A stretch of 64,000 nt of DNA from Deltaproteobacteria bacterium (GTDB lineage Bacteria > Myxococcota_C > UBA6777): the NCBI GenBank assembly GCA_002731275.1, contig PCBK01000052.1:124001-188000 (forward strand), in the 5' to 3' direction. Below are positions 36,808-46,145 of this stretch, one piece after another. The notes under the pieces are model-generated. The model had not been told where the DNA came from, did not search any database, and saw only the letters and a program-made list of their open reading frames with translations. The position numbers and the translations under genes were made by a program. How positions within the stretch are numbered: the stretch's first letter is position 1; each line of letters opens with the position of its first letter.

Positions 36808-39800
36808 ATGACACAACCTCCCAAATCAGAAGAACAAGCACCACAATCGTCCAAACTTCGTTGGTGGGAGCGCTCCCTTCAACCGCACCTGCTCTCTGTC
36901 GCGGACGGCCTCACTCGCAATGGACATTGGTTCTTTGCACCAGCCTTACTGCTCATTGGGTTGCTTGTGATGTGGTCTCCTTTTCAAGGCTCATCACTCT
37001 TCTTGAAGACAACACCCTCAACGCTTCACGTGCGCCCGATCCCCTCTCCCACACAACATTGCCTGCTCGCAAAGTGGCCAAACCACACGACTGAACAAGT
37101 TACACAACACGTGACCAAACCTCTCTTCTCGGCGCTATCGAGCCTCCCTGGACAAAAACAAATCCAGCAAACCACAACAGAGGGGCACACACGCCTTTGT
37201 GTCTCCTGGCACCACAAACAACGCAAAACAGCCGAACATCTCCTCGCGCTCTTGCGGTCGGCACAAAGAAAAACGCTCCCCACACAAGCGACACTCCAAT
37301 ACCAAAGAACATATCATCCCTCGACATACCATTTTGGATACCACCTCGAAGGCCACGATTCCAAGGGGAAACCTGTTGGAGGGTGGGACATACAGGCGCT
37401 CACACGGATTCACAAAGAGCAGATTCTCCCTGTACTACAATCCACCCCAGGTGTCGCGTCGGTCACCACCTTTGGTGCAGTCTCGCGCACGCTGCAGTTA
37501 CGGCTCCAACCTGAGCGTATGACCTTCTATCGCGTCCCGTTACATCACATCCAACAAGCATTACAAACGCTCGACACCCGCTCCTCGTTTCCAAGCTATG
37601 GGCGAAATGGACTGCGCTATACGATACATGTCAAGCTCCCCATACGTTTGACAAAGTTCATCGCGACGCTGCCGATCAAGACCCTCACAGGGGCATCTAT
37701 CCCCCTCAAACAGCTCGCAACGCTTCATTGGGGCCCTCTCCCAAGGACGCGCATCTTGAGCAGAGATGGTGCAGACGCGGTTGGAGGTTTTGTTCATATC
37801 TCATCGGACGCTGAGCCTTTTGAAACACTTCGTTTGCTCAAAAAGAAGCTCGCGGCGCTGGCTTTGCGATTGCCCAAAGCAGCCCACAATCGATCACAGG
37901 TGACGATCGTCCCATTCTTCGATCGATTTGAGGCTCTTCACGCCTACAAACGAGGTCTTCAGACACAGGCGCTGCGTATGCTCTTGTTGCTATGTTTGGG
38001 GGTGTTGTTATTTCTACGTCACCTCCGTCACAGTGTGTTGACCATCGTCCTCTCTATATCGGCGGTGTGGGGGACATTCTCTTTCTTGCAGTTCGTAGGG
38101 TTCCCTTTGTACATGGGGACGCTCCTCTCTGTGTTTTTCGGTGCCCTGTTGTTGTTCAACATGCACATCCTGTTTGTGAAAATGTTTAAAGACGACATGG
38201 GTGTGCGACCATCTCGTGCGGACGCTTACAAGAGCAGTCAAAAAGTCAGCCGCTCTCTGTCCGTCGCCTTCTTGATCGCGTTGATTGCGAATACACTCCT
38301 CTTGCTTCCCCTGTTGGCAACAACAGAGAACCAGACGATCGCCCTCTCAGGTGTCGCATGGGGTTTGCTCTTTATCCTGCTTGTCGGCTACTCATTTGTC
38401 TCCTTTGTCCTCCCCTGGGTACTCACTGTCTTCTTCCAGCGCAAACGCAGTACACTCGAAGACAGCAACGCCTACCTCTTTTACAATGGCGTGATAGACA
38501 TCTGCATCATGTCCGTTGGGTGGAGCATCTTAGGCAGCTCGACTTTTTTGGGGTGGCTCTGGATCATCTTTGGTCTCTACAGACTGATCTCGAGATGGGT
38601 GCCTTTTGATGTAAAAGAATTCCTGGTGGGTTTGTTCCAGTGGTCACTCTTTGGGTATTTGGCGTTCTCACTGATCAAGCTCTGGCATCCCCTGGGTCCA
38701 AACCAGGGTTTTCTTCCAAATGCCGTCACTGTTGTGCTCTGTATTCTCATCCCCTGGCTCCTCATGCACTTGCTGCGTTGGATCAGTATGCCTGTGTTGA
38801 CATTGGGGCTGGCGATGCGAAAAAGCGCGTTGCTTTTGCTCGTTTTGTGGTGCTGTCTGGGCAGCGGCATGGGGTATGGATTCGAACGCTTGTTCGCCTG
38901 GGTTCCACACAGCCTTGAGGCGATACGTTTTTCACCAAAGCTCGCGACTGACTCGACAGTGTGGTCCTTTGGCAAGAGAGTGTTTCCAGGCTTCGCGAGG
39001 ACGTACCACCCGAAGAGCCGCAGCCATCAACTTTTGCTACGTGGCTACTTACCAGCGTCCATCGACCTCAAACATCGACAACGCTGGCTTCATCGGGCAT
39101 GCTACGTCCTCAGTAATCTCCCTTATGTCAAACAAGCTGTTGGTTACCAAACGGAAGATCTCACAACGACACCTTCGACCTTCTCGATCTTTGTGCGTCT
39201 GCATCCTACGAAGCTCCACGGGACAAAGGCACACAAGACAACCCCAACATTACAAACACTCCGGCGACTTCTCCAGAAGGAGTTATCCCACACCCCTGGT
39301 GTGTACGGTGTCACCCTCGAAGATCCATTCCACGCATTGGCACACCGGCCAACACGATTACAAGTTCGCGTCAGCGCACCGACGCCCAAGCAATTGTTTA
39401 AGACGACGCGAACGATCGCCAAGCAGCTCTCTAAACAACACTTCATCGCACCTTCGAGCATAGGCTTCGTCCATGCAGACAATCAGGCTGCGTTTGTCGT
39501 GCGTTTACATCCTCAACTGCTCACACAGTACGCGCTCTCTCCCAAACAAGTGCTCTCTGTGTTGCAGGCTGCGAGTCGCGGCTGGACACTCCACACACTC
39601 CGATGGCAACAGGCAAACGTCCCCATCACACTTCAGTACGGTGCGCAGCCACAACTTGAATCAAGTCTTTTCAAACGGATCTCCTTCCCTCTCAAGCAAC
39701 AAGATGTGTATCTCTCCTTGCTCGATCTCGTCTCTTGGAGTCCTGAGAAGAGAATGACGTACGTCCAAAAACAAGGAACACAGTACACGACGACGATCAC

Positions 39801-40866
39801 CTTCGCGCCGGCAAAAGGGAAAAGTGATTATGAAGCCTACCTTGCGCTCACAGCGCTTCATCAACGCGGTCTCATCCTGACACAACGTATGCGCAAACAG
39901 GGTCTCCAAGTCCGCCTTCATGCGCCCTCGGCCGAATGGTCCACGCTCTGGTCAAAGTGGTCTCATATCGCCCTCTTCTCGTGGCTCGTGTTGGGACTTC
40001 TGGTGATCTTTTTCTTCCGCGATCTCAGGAGCTTGTTGAGTCTCGTGTTTGCCGCAGCGCTCTCTTTCGCCTCAAGCTCTGCGCTCATTTGGCTACTCCA
40101 ACAGCCCACAGTACGACAACTCCACTGGGGAGAGCTCGCCCTCCACGACATCACCCATTTAGAGACCTTTGCTCAAGGTCCGCTCCATTGGGTTGGACTC
40201 TCACTTCTCATAGGATTGACCTGGCTGTATATCACGCCTATGCTTTTGGAGTGCAACCAACGCCTCCAATGGAAGCACACACTTGAAGAGCGTCGAGAGC
40301 TTCTCATCGAAATCGCTCGGCGCTGGCGTGCTCCCATTCTCACGGCGCAAGCGATCTCATGTTTGCTCCTGTTGCCGTGGCTGACTTCACTCGAAATGGG
40401 CTCTTCTTACGCTCAACAGATCGCGTGGGTGCTCATCGGAGGTCTCGCAGGAGGTCCATTGTTGTGGCTCTTGGTTCCCGTCATATACGTGATTCCTCCT
40501 GTCACATTTGGCTTTGAAAAGAGCCTCTTGCCTCAACTGTTTATTGAAGCCTTGCGACACGATCCAGATGAAGACGCACCACACGAAGAGGAAGGAACAC
40601 AAAAAGAAGGCTCTCCTTTGGAGAAGCCTGAAGAAAAAGACCTTCAAGAGCAAGGCGATGGAGAAAAAGACCTTCAAGAGCACATCACCGAAGATGAGCA
40701 CATTGATGAAGCACATTTGATCAAAGCGCCAACGACACAAGCGGCATCCCACACCCCCGAGGAAGAGACATCCGATGAGGCGCTCAACATAAAGCTCCAA
40801 AAATACAAAGCCTCTTTGGCAAAGGAGAAGGCCTCTTCAGCGTCCAAAAAGACGGATGATACGTAA
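36808..40866 (+). CDS. Divergent RND transporter, heavy-metal family (CusA-like)
   Basis: A 1352-residue inner-membrane protein starting four bases after the adaptor gene. It has the RND layout: one helix, a large periplasmic loop, a six-helix block, and the same again, with recognisable PGVASVTTFGAVSRTLQLRL and TPGVYGVTLEDP loop segments. It is strongly diverged. In the fourth-helix region, where HME pumps have LVDDAIV/ENxH, it reads TLLSVFFGALLLFNMHIL, and the second-half Glu segment reads LIGLTWLYITPMLLE. So the usual acidic proton-relay residues appear absent. The C-terminus (about 1240-1352) is a long acidic Glu/Lys tail not found in CusA. Substrate and energy coupling are uncertain. Confidence 0.78.
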   Translation: MTQPPKSEEQAPQSSKLRWWERSLQPHLLSVADGLTRNGHWFFAPALLLIGLLVMWSPFQGSSLFLKTTPSTLHVRPIPSPTQHCLLAKWPNHTTEQVTQHVTKPLFSALSSLPGQKQIQQTTTEGHTRLCVSWHHKQRKTAEHLLALLRSAQRKTLPTQATLQYQRTYHPSTYHFGYHLEGHDSKGKPVGGWDIQALTRIHKEQILPVLQSTPGVASVTTFGAVSRTLQLRLQPERMTFYRVPLHHIQQALQTLDTRSSFPSYGRNGLRYTIHVKLPIRLTKFIATLPIKTLTGASIPLKQLATLHWGPLPRTRILSRDGADAVGGFVHISSDAEPFETLRLLKKKLAALALRLPKAAHNRSQVTIVPFFDRFEALHAYKRGLQTQALRMLLLLCLGVLLFLRHLRHSVLTIVLSISAVWGTFSFLQFVGFPLYMGTLLSVFFGALLLFNMHILFVKMFKDDMGVRPSRADAYKSSQKVSRSLSVAFLIALIANTLLLLPLLATTENQTIALSGVAWGLLFILLVGYSFVSFVLPWVLTVFFQRKRSTLEDSNAYLFYNGVIDICIMSVGWSILGSSTFLGWLWIIFGLYRLISRWVPFDVKEFLVGLFQWSLFGYLAFSLIKLWHPLGPNQGFLPNAVTVVLCILIPWLLMHLLRWISMPVLTLGLAMRKSALLLLVLWCCLGSGMGYGFERLFAWVPHSLEAIRFSPKLATDSTVWSFGKRVFPGFARTYHPKSRSHQLLLRGYLPASIDLKHRQRWLHRACYVLSNLPYVKQAVGYQTEDLTTTPSTFSIFVRLHPTKLHGTKAHKTTPTLQTLRRLLQKELSHTPGVYGVTLEDPFHALAHRPTRLQVRVSAPTPKQLFKTTRTIAKQLSKQHFIAPSSIGFVHADNQAAFVVRLHPQLLTQYALSPKQVLSVLQAASRGWTLHTLRWQQANVPITLQYGAQPQLESSLFKRISFPLKQQDVYLSLLDLVSWSPEKRMTYVQKQGTQYTTTITFAPAKGKSDYEAYLALTALHQRGLILTQRMRKQGLQVRLHAPSAEWSTLWSKWSHIALFSWLVLGLLVIFFFRDLRSLLSLVFAAALSFASSSALIWLLQQPTVRQLHWGELALHDITHLETFAQGPLHWVGLSLLIGLTWLYITPMLLECNQRLQWKHTLEERRELLIEIARRWRAPILTAQAISCLLLLPWLTSLEMGSSYAQQIAWVLIGGLAGGPLLWLLVPVIYVIPPVTFGFEKSLLPQLFIEALRHDPDEDAPHEEEGTQKEGSPLEKPEEKDLQEQGDGEKDLQEHITEDEHIDEAHLIKAPTTQAASHTPEEETSDEALNIKLQKYKASLAKEKASSASKKTDDT

Positions 40867-40907
40867 ACAAAGACATCCTTTTTCTCACACATGCAAAAGG
40901 TCGAAAG

Positions 40908-41597
40908 ATGGGTATCTGGCAACGATTCAAAAGAATGGTCCGTTCAAACACAAACGCCGCGCTAAACAAGCTCGAAGATCCCCGTCGTGAGCTGATGCTT
41001 TTGGAGGAAGATCTGGCGCAGGAGAAGCAAAAAGCCAGACAGGCGACAATGGACGCAATTGTCGAACAAAAGCGCCTTGAGAAGACGTTGCAAAAAGAAC
41101 AAAAACAAGCAGAGGAGTGGGAAGACAAAGCGCGACGCGCACTCGAACTCTCCGACGAAGACCTCGCGAAAGAGGCACTTCGGCACAAAACTCGTTACGA
41201 CGCACGGGTCGCCGAGCTGGAGTTGGAGGTGGTCGAACAGCGCGCTGCGATCGAAGCGCTCAAACGCTCAGAGCAGATGCTCGCGGAGAAAGCCAGACAG
41301 GCACTCAAAGAGCGCGACCTCTTACTCGCGAGGATGGATCAAGTCGAGATCAATCAACAAGCGCAAGCCTCGACCAACATGGATGATCAGTCTCCTCTCG
41401 CAGAGTTCGAACGTATCAAGCGCGATATCGAGACGACAGAGGCGAGCGTGGTTGTCAATGAGTCCTTGCACACAGGTCTAAAAGAGGCTGACTTTGATCG
41501 CCGCTTGAAGGATTTGGAGCACTCGCACACTCCTGATGATGACTTTGACGACGCGCTCGCCAAACTCAAAGCCAAGATGGGCAAGGCTGAACAATAG
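40908..41597 (+). CDS. pspA: PspA/IM30-family membrane-stress protein
   Basis: A 229-residue, almost wholly alpha-helical protein. The start MGIWQRFKRMVRSNTNAALNKLEDP is the typical amphipathic N-terminus of PspA/Vipp1, which inserts in stressed membranes. A long coiled coil follows (about 25-165; LEEDLAQEKQKARQATM, RALELSDEDLAKEALRHKTR). The C-terminal third is acidic. PspA proteins are ESCRT-III-like and form rings on damaged inner membrane. It lies 41 bases after the RND gene and 35 before the pseudokinase, so the block may be a membrane-stress operon. Confidence 0.88.
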   Translation: MGIWQRFKRMVRSNTNAALNKLEDPRRELMLLEEDLAQEKQKARQATMDAIVEQKRLEKTLQKEQKQAEEWEDKARRALELSDEDLAKEALRHKTRYDARVAELELEVVEQRAAIEALKRSEQMLAEKARQALKERDLLLARMDQVEINQQAQASTNMDDQSPLAEFERIKRDIETTEASVVVNESLHTGLKEADFDRRLKDLEHSHTPDDDFDDALAKLKAKMGKAEQ

Positions 41598-41632
41598 CCT
41601 CACGTACGACACACTAGATAGGAAGAGAGAGC

Positions 41633-42916
41633 ATGGCGTCCTGGTGGCAACCCATCGGTACATGGTGGACACAAACCCAAAAAGCCCCCCCTTGGCCACG
41701 TGAATGTCGAGCCTGTACAGCGCTCATTCAAAAAGACGATCCACAATGTCCGCGATGTGGCATGCTCCCATCAGGGAAAGATGACCTCATTGGCCAACAA
41801 ATCGGCTCTTACAAGCTCCTTGAGCGGGCCGGACAAGGTGCATACGGCACCACCTACATGGTCGAAGAGGCAAAGGGCGCAGGACACTATGCGCTGCGCC
41901 TCCTGCGCCCAAAGGTGCTCGATGAGCTCGGTGGAGTCGACATCACGAAAGACAAAATTCGCCAATGGAGTCAGCTCAGTCATCCACACATCGCCCGCCT
42001 GCTCGAATACAAAGAGTGTGAACATGGATTCTACTGGCTCGTGGAGTGGCTTGAGGGCCACTCCTTACAACGACTTCTTCGAGAACACAGAACAGGGCTC
42101 CCGCCACGACTCGTTTGGCGCCTGATGCGCCAGCTCTGTGAAGCTCTTCAAGATATCCATGAGCAAGGCTTTATCCACGGTCAGCTACGCCCATCCCATA
42201 TCATGCTGCTGGGTCAACACCCACACTACCGCGTCAAAATATTCGACGTGAGCTGGGGCACACTCCAACCACCGCAAGCGCGACTTCAGGCCATCAGACA
42301 TCCAAAACAGTTACGCGCAGGTTGGTATCTCGCACCTGAGCAAGTCCTACAATCCCCAAAAACAATCGACCGAAGAGCCGACATATACGCCTGTGGCGCC
42401 TTGCTCTTTCAACTCCTCACCGGTTCACCTCCTTTTCGAGGGAGTGATTGGTCGTCCTTACAGCGACAGCACCTCACGACACCTCCCCCTCGACTCGACT
42501 TTCTACATCCACAGTGTCGATTTTCTGAGCAACTCGAAGAACTGATCCGTCGCTCGCTCGCGAAACAACCACAAGATCGCTTCCAATCGATTCAAAGTTT
42601 TTGGGGACAGCTACAATCCATCGACCCTGCGACCTGTACGATTGAGCGTAGAACCTCCAGCCCTGTGTTCTCCCCTGAATCGTCACAGCGAGCCCTCGAC
42701 ACACCTCCCCCTCCTGGGGGCATTCACCTCGGCCTGTCGGGATTCCAGCACCCAGAAGACGACGCTGACAACACACCTACTTTTTCACCAGTGACACAAG
42801 CCTTCCACACACTCTATCTGGGAAAACGACCGACGAGCCGATGGATGATATTCTTTTGGTTGGCGATCGTTTTGGGTCTGCTTATCTTGATTTGGGACTG
42901 GTGGAAGAATTTCTGA
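41633..42916 (+). CDS. Zinc-ribbon Ser/Thr pseudokinase with C-terminal membrane anchor
   Basis: A 427-residue protein. An N-terminal zinc ribbon (Cys25, 28, 39, 42; spacing CxxC-x10-CxxC) precedes a kinase fold (about 60-330). The glycine loop is intact (GQGAYG), but key residues are lost: the ATP-binding Lys is Arg (HYALRLL), HRDLKPxN reads HGQLRPSHI, and DFG reads FDVS with only Asp kept. The APE motif survives as LAPEQV. So it should not phosphorylate, though it may bind nucleotide or a partner. One membrane helix lies near the C-terminus (about 403-422), followed by WWKNF. The next gene encodes an active kinase with the same ribbon spacing, suggesting duplication and loss of activity. 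Confidence 0.82.
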   Translation: MASWWQPIGTWWTQTQKAPPWPRECRACTALIQKDDPQCPRCGMLPSGKDDLIGQQIGSYKLLERAGQGAYGTTYMVEEAKGAGHYALRLLRPKVLDELGGVDITKDKIRQWSQLSHPHIARLLEYKECEHGFYWLVEWLEGHSLQRLLREHRTGLPPRLVWRLMRQLCEALQDIHEQGFIHGQLRPSHIMLLGQHPHYRVKIFDVSWGTLQPPQARLQAIRHPKQLRAGWYLAPEQVLQSPKTIDRRADIYACGALLFQLLTGSPPFRGSDWSSLQRQHLTTPPPRLDFLHPQCRFSEQLEELIRRSLAKQPQDRFQSIQSFWGQLQSIDPATCTIERRTSSPVFSPESSQRALDTPPPPGGIHLGLSGFQHPEDDADNTPTFSPVTQAFHTLYLGKRPTSRWMIFFWLAIVLGLLILIWDWWKNF

Positions 42917-43218
42917 CAAATGCCCTCCGAAAAAGCTCCCAACCTTACGAGAAGACACCTGCAAGGGACGACTCTCGCAAGGGAGTTGCCCGAAAATGTT
43001 GCGCATGCTAAATTGGGCTGTATATTTGTGACGTGTGTTCACTTTCAGAGAATAGAATCGCCGAATGTCTCCTCAAATCGGAGGATGACGGCACGTCCGA
43101 GTTTGTTACGTGTGAACAGACTTGGGGAAAAGATCGATTATCATAAGGCATACGTACGGTCAGGCTGGTTGACAGTTTGGAGACTTGCCGACAGGGACGG
43201 TGTTGAAAGCGATAGATT
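42917..43218 (+). other. 302-bp gap before the active kinase gene
   Basis: No gene is visible. TTGCCC (42987-42992) and TAAATT (43010-43015), spaced by 17 bases, are a weak sigma-70-like promoter candidate, and TTGACA occurs at 43170-43175 without a good -10 partner. The ribosome binding site of the kinase gene is weak (GAAAG). A separate promoter for the kinase is plausible because the gap is larger than elsewhere in this block. Confidence 0.4.
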
Positions 43219-45288
43219 ATGCAGATTTGCAAACAGTGTCAGTACACAAACCCAAGCGGTTCGACCTTTTGTAACCGATGTGGAGGTCACCTCGGTGGCC
43301 ACAAAAACCCACTTATAGACAGAATCATCGGCAAGTACCAGCTCAAGCAGAAGATCGGTGGCGGCGGGTTTGGCATGGTGTACAGAGCCGAACATATCGA
43401 GCTTGGTAACTCTTTTGCGATCAAGCTGCTCCATCCCCACCTGACCAACAACGACATGATGGTCAAGCGATTTATGCGAGAAGGTAAACTGCTCGCAAAC
43501 TTGCGCCACAACAACATCGTCCAGGTGATCGACTCTGACCATGTAGAAGGGTTTGGATTCTACCTCGTCATGGAGTGGCTCGAAGGCCGAACCTTCCAAT
43601 GGCACCTCAAAGAGGAAGGGACTCCTCCCATAGAGATCCTCCTGCAAATCTTCGAACAATTACTCGATGCGTTGGCCTACGCACACAGTCAGGGGGTGGT
43701 CCACCGCGATCTCAAGCCGGAAAACTTGATCCTCATCCCAGGCGCACGTGGTCGTCGTACACTCAAGATCCTGGACTTTGGGATCGCGAGGATGGTCGAA
43801 GATGAACGAGATCGCCGCCTAACGGAGACTGGACTCGCAGTCGGGACGCCACGATACATGTCACCCGAACAAGCTGCAGGTGAGATCGATCTGATCGATC
43901 ACCGCGCTGATTTGTACGCATGTGGTGTATTGCTCGTAGAAATGCTCACAGGTCGCCAACTCTTCATGGGTTCGACCAACGAGATCCTGCTTCATCATAT
44001 GGATACACCTGCACCGACACTCTCGGAGCTTGCACCAGGGCATGGGTACCCACCAGCCGTTGAACAGCTCGTGGCCAAAGCGCTGGCCAAGCATCCCCAT
44101 GAGCGCTTCCAATCAGCAGAAGCCTTTGCCGATCAACTCTTCACGGTATTTGGCATGGAGCCCTCTGCCTGGGGTCCAACGCCCTCAAGACAGACAAGAG
44201 CCCCACAACCTGCAGCTCCCCAAACAGGAATGGGGATCTCAACCAACGCGCTACCAGGCAATGTCTCGCTCGCGTCGACAGGACAACACACCCCACAGAG
44301 CCGAGTCGGTCCCGATCCTTCAGCCATCACAAGAGCCTTGCCAGGAAAACAAGGCACACTCCCTCCTCCCCTCAATCACCCCCAGGGCTTCTCGATGGGC
44401 CCAGGTTCGACCTCGGGAGTAGGCTACAGCGGTGAAAAGCAAAGTGATAGCATCGCCCAGATGCCCTCCCCCCAACAACCTACGCCGAAAAAAAGCTCCT
44501 CACAAGGCATGTTGTGGGTCATCATCGGCCTCTCTGGCGGTTTGGCGCTTGGGGTGATCTTCTTCATCATCGGTTCACTCACAGGACCATCAGAACAGCC
44601 TCAGACACGAAATGTCACTCCCAGACAAGAGATCACGCCGCCCAGTCCAACGCGCTTTCCCGAACCTCCTCGCAACACGACCAATCCACTGCCCAAAGTA
44701 GAAGTTGAGCAGGCGACACTTCGTCTCATCCCAGATCCCTCGGATGCGATTGTGCTGATCAATGGAAAACGTGTGAGTGGGGATATTCCTCTTTTGGTCA
44801 AGGTCAAAAAAGATACGCGCGTGCACGTCCTCGTCAAACACCCCAAATACGTCACCAAAGATTTCTTTTGGGTCGGTGCCAAGGACGAGATGAGAGACGT
44901 CAAGCTCACAGCCCTCACACGCCCAGAGCCGATCGTGAGACCACGTCCGAGGTGGAGAAAAAGATGGCGTCCAAGACGCGTTGTGCGCAGACGCGTTGTG
45001 CGCAGACGAGTTGTACGCAGACGTGTCGTACGCAGACGTCCTCCGACTCCACGCGATACCAACGTCTATTTCACTCTGCGCATCTACAGCAACCCAGGAA
45101 AAGCAACCATCCTCGTCAACGATGTACCGAAGGGAAGAAGCCCTCTCACAATCCGCGCGCTCAAAGGACAACGCACGAAGATCTTCGTGAAAAAGCAAGG
45201 CTATCTCAGCCAGCGCTTCTACTGGACACCAATGAGCAACACATCACGGCGCGTCAAACTCCCCGAAGATATTTTTGGAGGCAACTGA
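43219..45288 (+). CDS. Ser/Thr protein kinase, membrane-anchored, with PEGA domains
   Basis: A 689-residue kinase with zinc ribbon at the N-terminus (Cys4, 7, 18, 21). The catalytic domain (about 38-300) is complete: glycine loop GGGGFGMVY, Lys in FAIKLLH, HRDLKPENL, ILDFGIARM, and GTPRYMSPEQ. A Pro/Gln/Ser-rich juxtamembrane region (about 320-425) leads to one membrane helix (about 431-453). The outside part has two PEGA-like domains (about 495-560 and 610-680; AIVLINGKRVSGDIP, KATILVNDVPKGRSPLTI) separated by a VVRRR repeat. It should sense envelope state and phosphorylate Ser/Thr in the cytoplasm, with FHA proteins in this window as candidate readers. Confidence 0.92.
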   Translation: MQICKQCQYTNPSGSTFCNRCGGHLGGHKNPLIDRIIGKYQLKQKIGGGGFGMVYRAEHIELGNSFAIKLLHPHLTNNDMMVKRFMREGKLLANLRHNNIVQVIDSDHVEGFGFYLVMEWLEGRTFQWHLKEEGTPPIEILLQIFEQLLDALAYAHSQGVVHRDLKPENLILIPGARGRRTLKILDFGIARMVEDERDRRLTETGLAVGTPRYMSPEQAAGEIDLIDHRADLYACGVLLVEMLTGRQLFMGSTNEILLHHMDTPAPTLSELAPGHGYPPAVEQLVAKALAKHPHERFQSAEAFADQLFTVFGMEPSAWGPTPSRQTRAPQPAAPQTGMGISTNALPGNVSLASTGQHTPQSRVGPDPSAITRALPGKQGTLPPPLNHPQGFSMGPGSTSGVGYSGEKQSDSIAQMPSPQQPTPKKSSSQGMLWVIIGLSGGLALGVIFFIIGSLTGPSEQPQTRNVTPRQEITPPSPTRFPEPPRNTTNPLPKVEVEQATLRLIPDPSDAIVLINGKRVSGDIPLLVKVKKDTRVHVLVKHPKYVTKDFFWVGAKDEMRDVKLTALTRPEPIVRPRPRWRKRWRPRRVVRRRVVRRRVVRRRVVRRRPPTPRDTNVYFTLRIYSNPGKATILVNDVPKGRSPLTIRALKGQRTKIFVKKQGYLSQRFYWTPMSNTSRRVKLPEDIFGGN
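44977..45036 (+). repeat. 15-bp coding tandem repeat (RVVRR)
   Basis: Four copies of CGCGTTGTGCGCAGA and close variants encode an RRVVRR array between the two PEGA domains of the kinase. The first two copies are identical, so the array is young. The resulting highly basic segment faces the periplasm and could bind lipopolysaccharide, DNA or peptidoglycan; that is inference. Confidence 0.85.
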
Positions 45289-45294
45289 AGCAAT

Positions 45295-46062
45295 ATGTCT
45301 ACGTGCATCCGTCCAACCCTCTTCGCACTTTTGCTCGTCTTTACCCTCCCACTCCTCCCAGCCGAGGCAGCAAACATCGGAAAAGCAGTCAAAGCTTACC
45401 GTCGCGGCTTTGATCTCTTTACACAAAAACACTACTACAAGGCACTCTCCGAGTTCTTGCTGTCTCAAAAAGAGTTACCCGCGAGCAAACGCTACAACAA
45501 AACGCGTACTGGGCTTCTCTACTACATCGGGCTGTCCTACTTCCACACCAATCAGCTCAAACAAGCTGACGTCGTACTGCGCCAATACATGGGCTCTAAG
45601 TACAGAAAGCTCGACAAGCTCTCCAAAGTCCAACAGGCGCTCTCACTGATCCAGGCACGGCTCCCCAAAAAACGAACGGTCACGCTCCGCACACGTCCCA
45701 CTGAGCGAAGAAGAGAGATCCCTCCCCCGACAAAACAGCCCGCGACACTCCACCCGGCAGGCTTGATCGTCGCGGGACTGGGGGGCGCCTTACTCATAGG
45801 TGGTGCTGTCACAGGCTTCCTCGCGCAAGGAAAAATGAACGAAGCCAACCAACAGTTCCAAACGTACAATGGACAGTCAGAGAGGCCCGCTGACAAGGTC
45901 AGCGTCCCCTTCAATGAAGCGCAATCCACAGGGACCATCGCCAACATCTTATTTGCCGCAGGAGGTGTCTCCACTGCAGCAGGCATCGCGATGATCTTTA
46001 TACTCAAGCAACAACCCACCCAAAAGACCCACATCCAACTCTTCTCCCTGCCCCAAAAATAA
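45295..46062 (+). CDS. TPR-type membrane protein downstream of the kinase
   Basis: A 255-residue protein seven bases after the kinase stop, so certainly co-transcribed. Signal peptide 1-25 (cleavage AEA-A). A TPR-like helical part (about 28-115; [40 protein letters not shown]) is followed by a Pro/Thr/Arg linker and two membrane helices (about 155-178 and 220-243), which hold a short loop. Such TPR plus double-helix proteins often accompany PEGA kinases in myxobacteria. Probably a partner in the kinase's envelope sensing; no catalytic motif. Confidence 0.7.
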   Translation: MSTCIRPTLFALLLVFTLPLLPAEAANIGKAVKAYRRGFDLFTQKHYYKALSEFLLSQKELPASKRYNKTRTGLLYYIGLSYFHTNQLKQADVVLRQYMGSKYRKLDKLSKVQQALSLIQARLPKKRTVTLRTRPTERRREIPPPTKQPATLHPAGLIVAGLGGALLIGGAVTGFLAQGKMNEANQQFQTYNGQSERPADKVSVPFNEAQSTGTIANILFAAGGVSTAAGIAMIFILKQQPTQKTHIQLFSLPQK

Positions 46063-46145
46063 CAACACAACCCTTGACAAGATGGGCTTGTTGCCCTGAA
46101 GAAGAACGCAGAAATGCTCACCCTCCAATCATAGAGAGGAATCCA

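Noticed and set aside
42917-43218. tRNA or structured RNA before the active kinase
   Set aside because: No cloverleaf, anticodon arm or T-loop sequence could be found.
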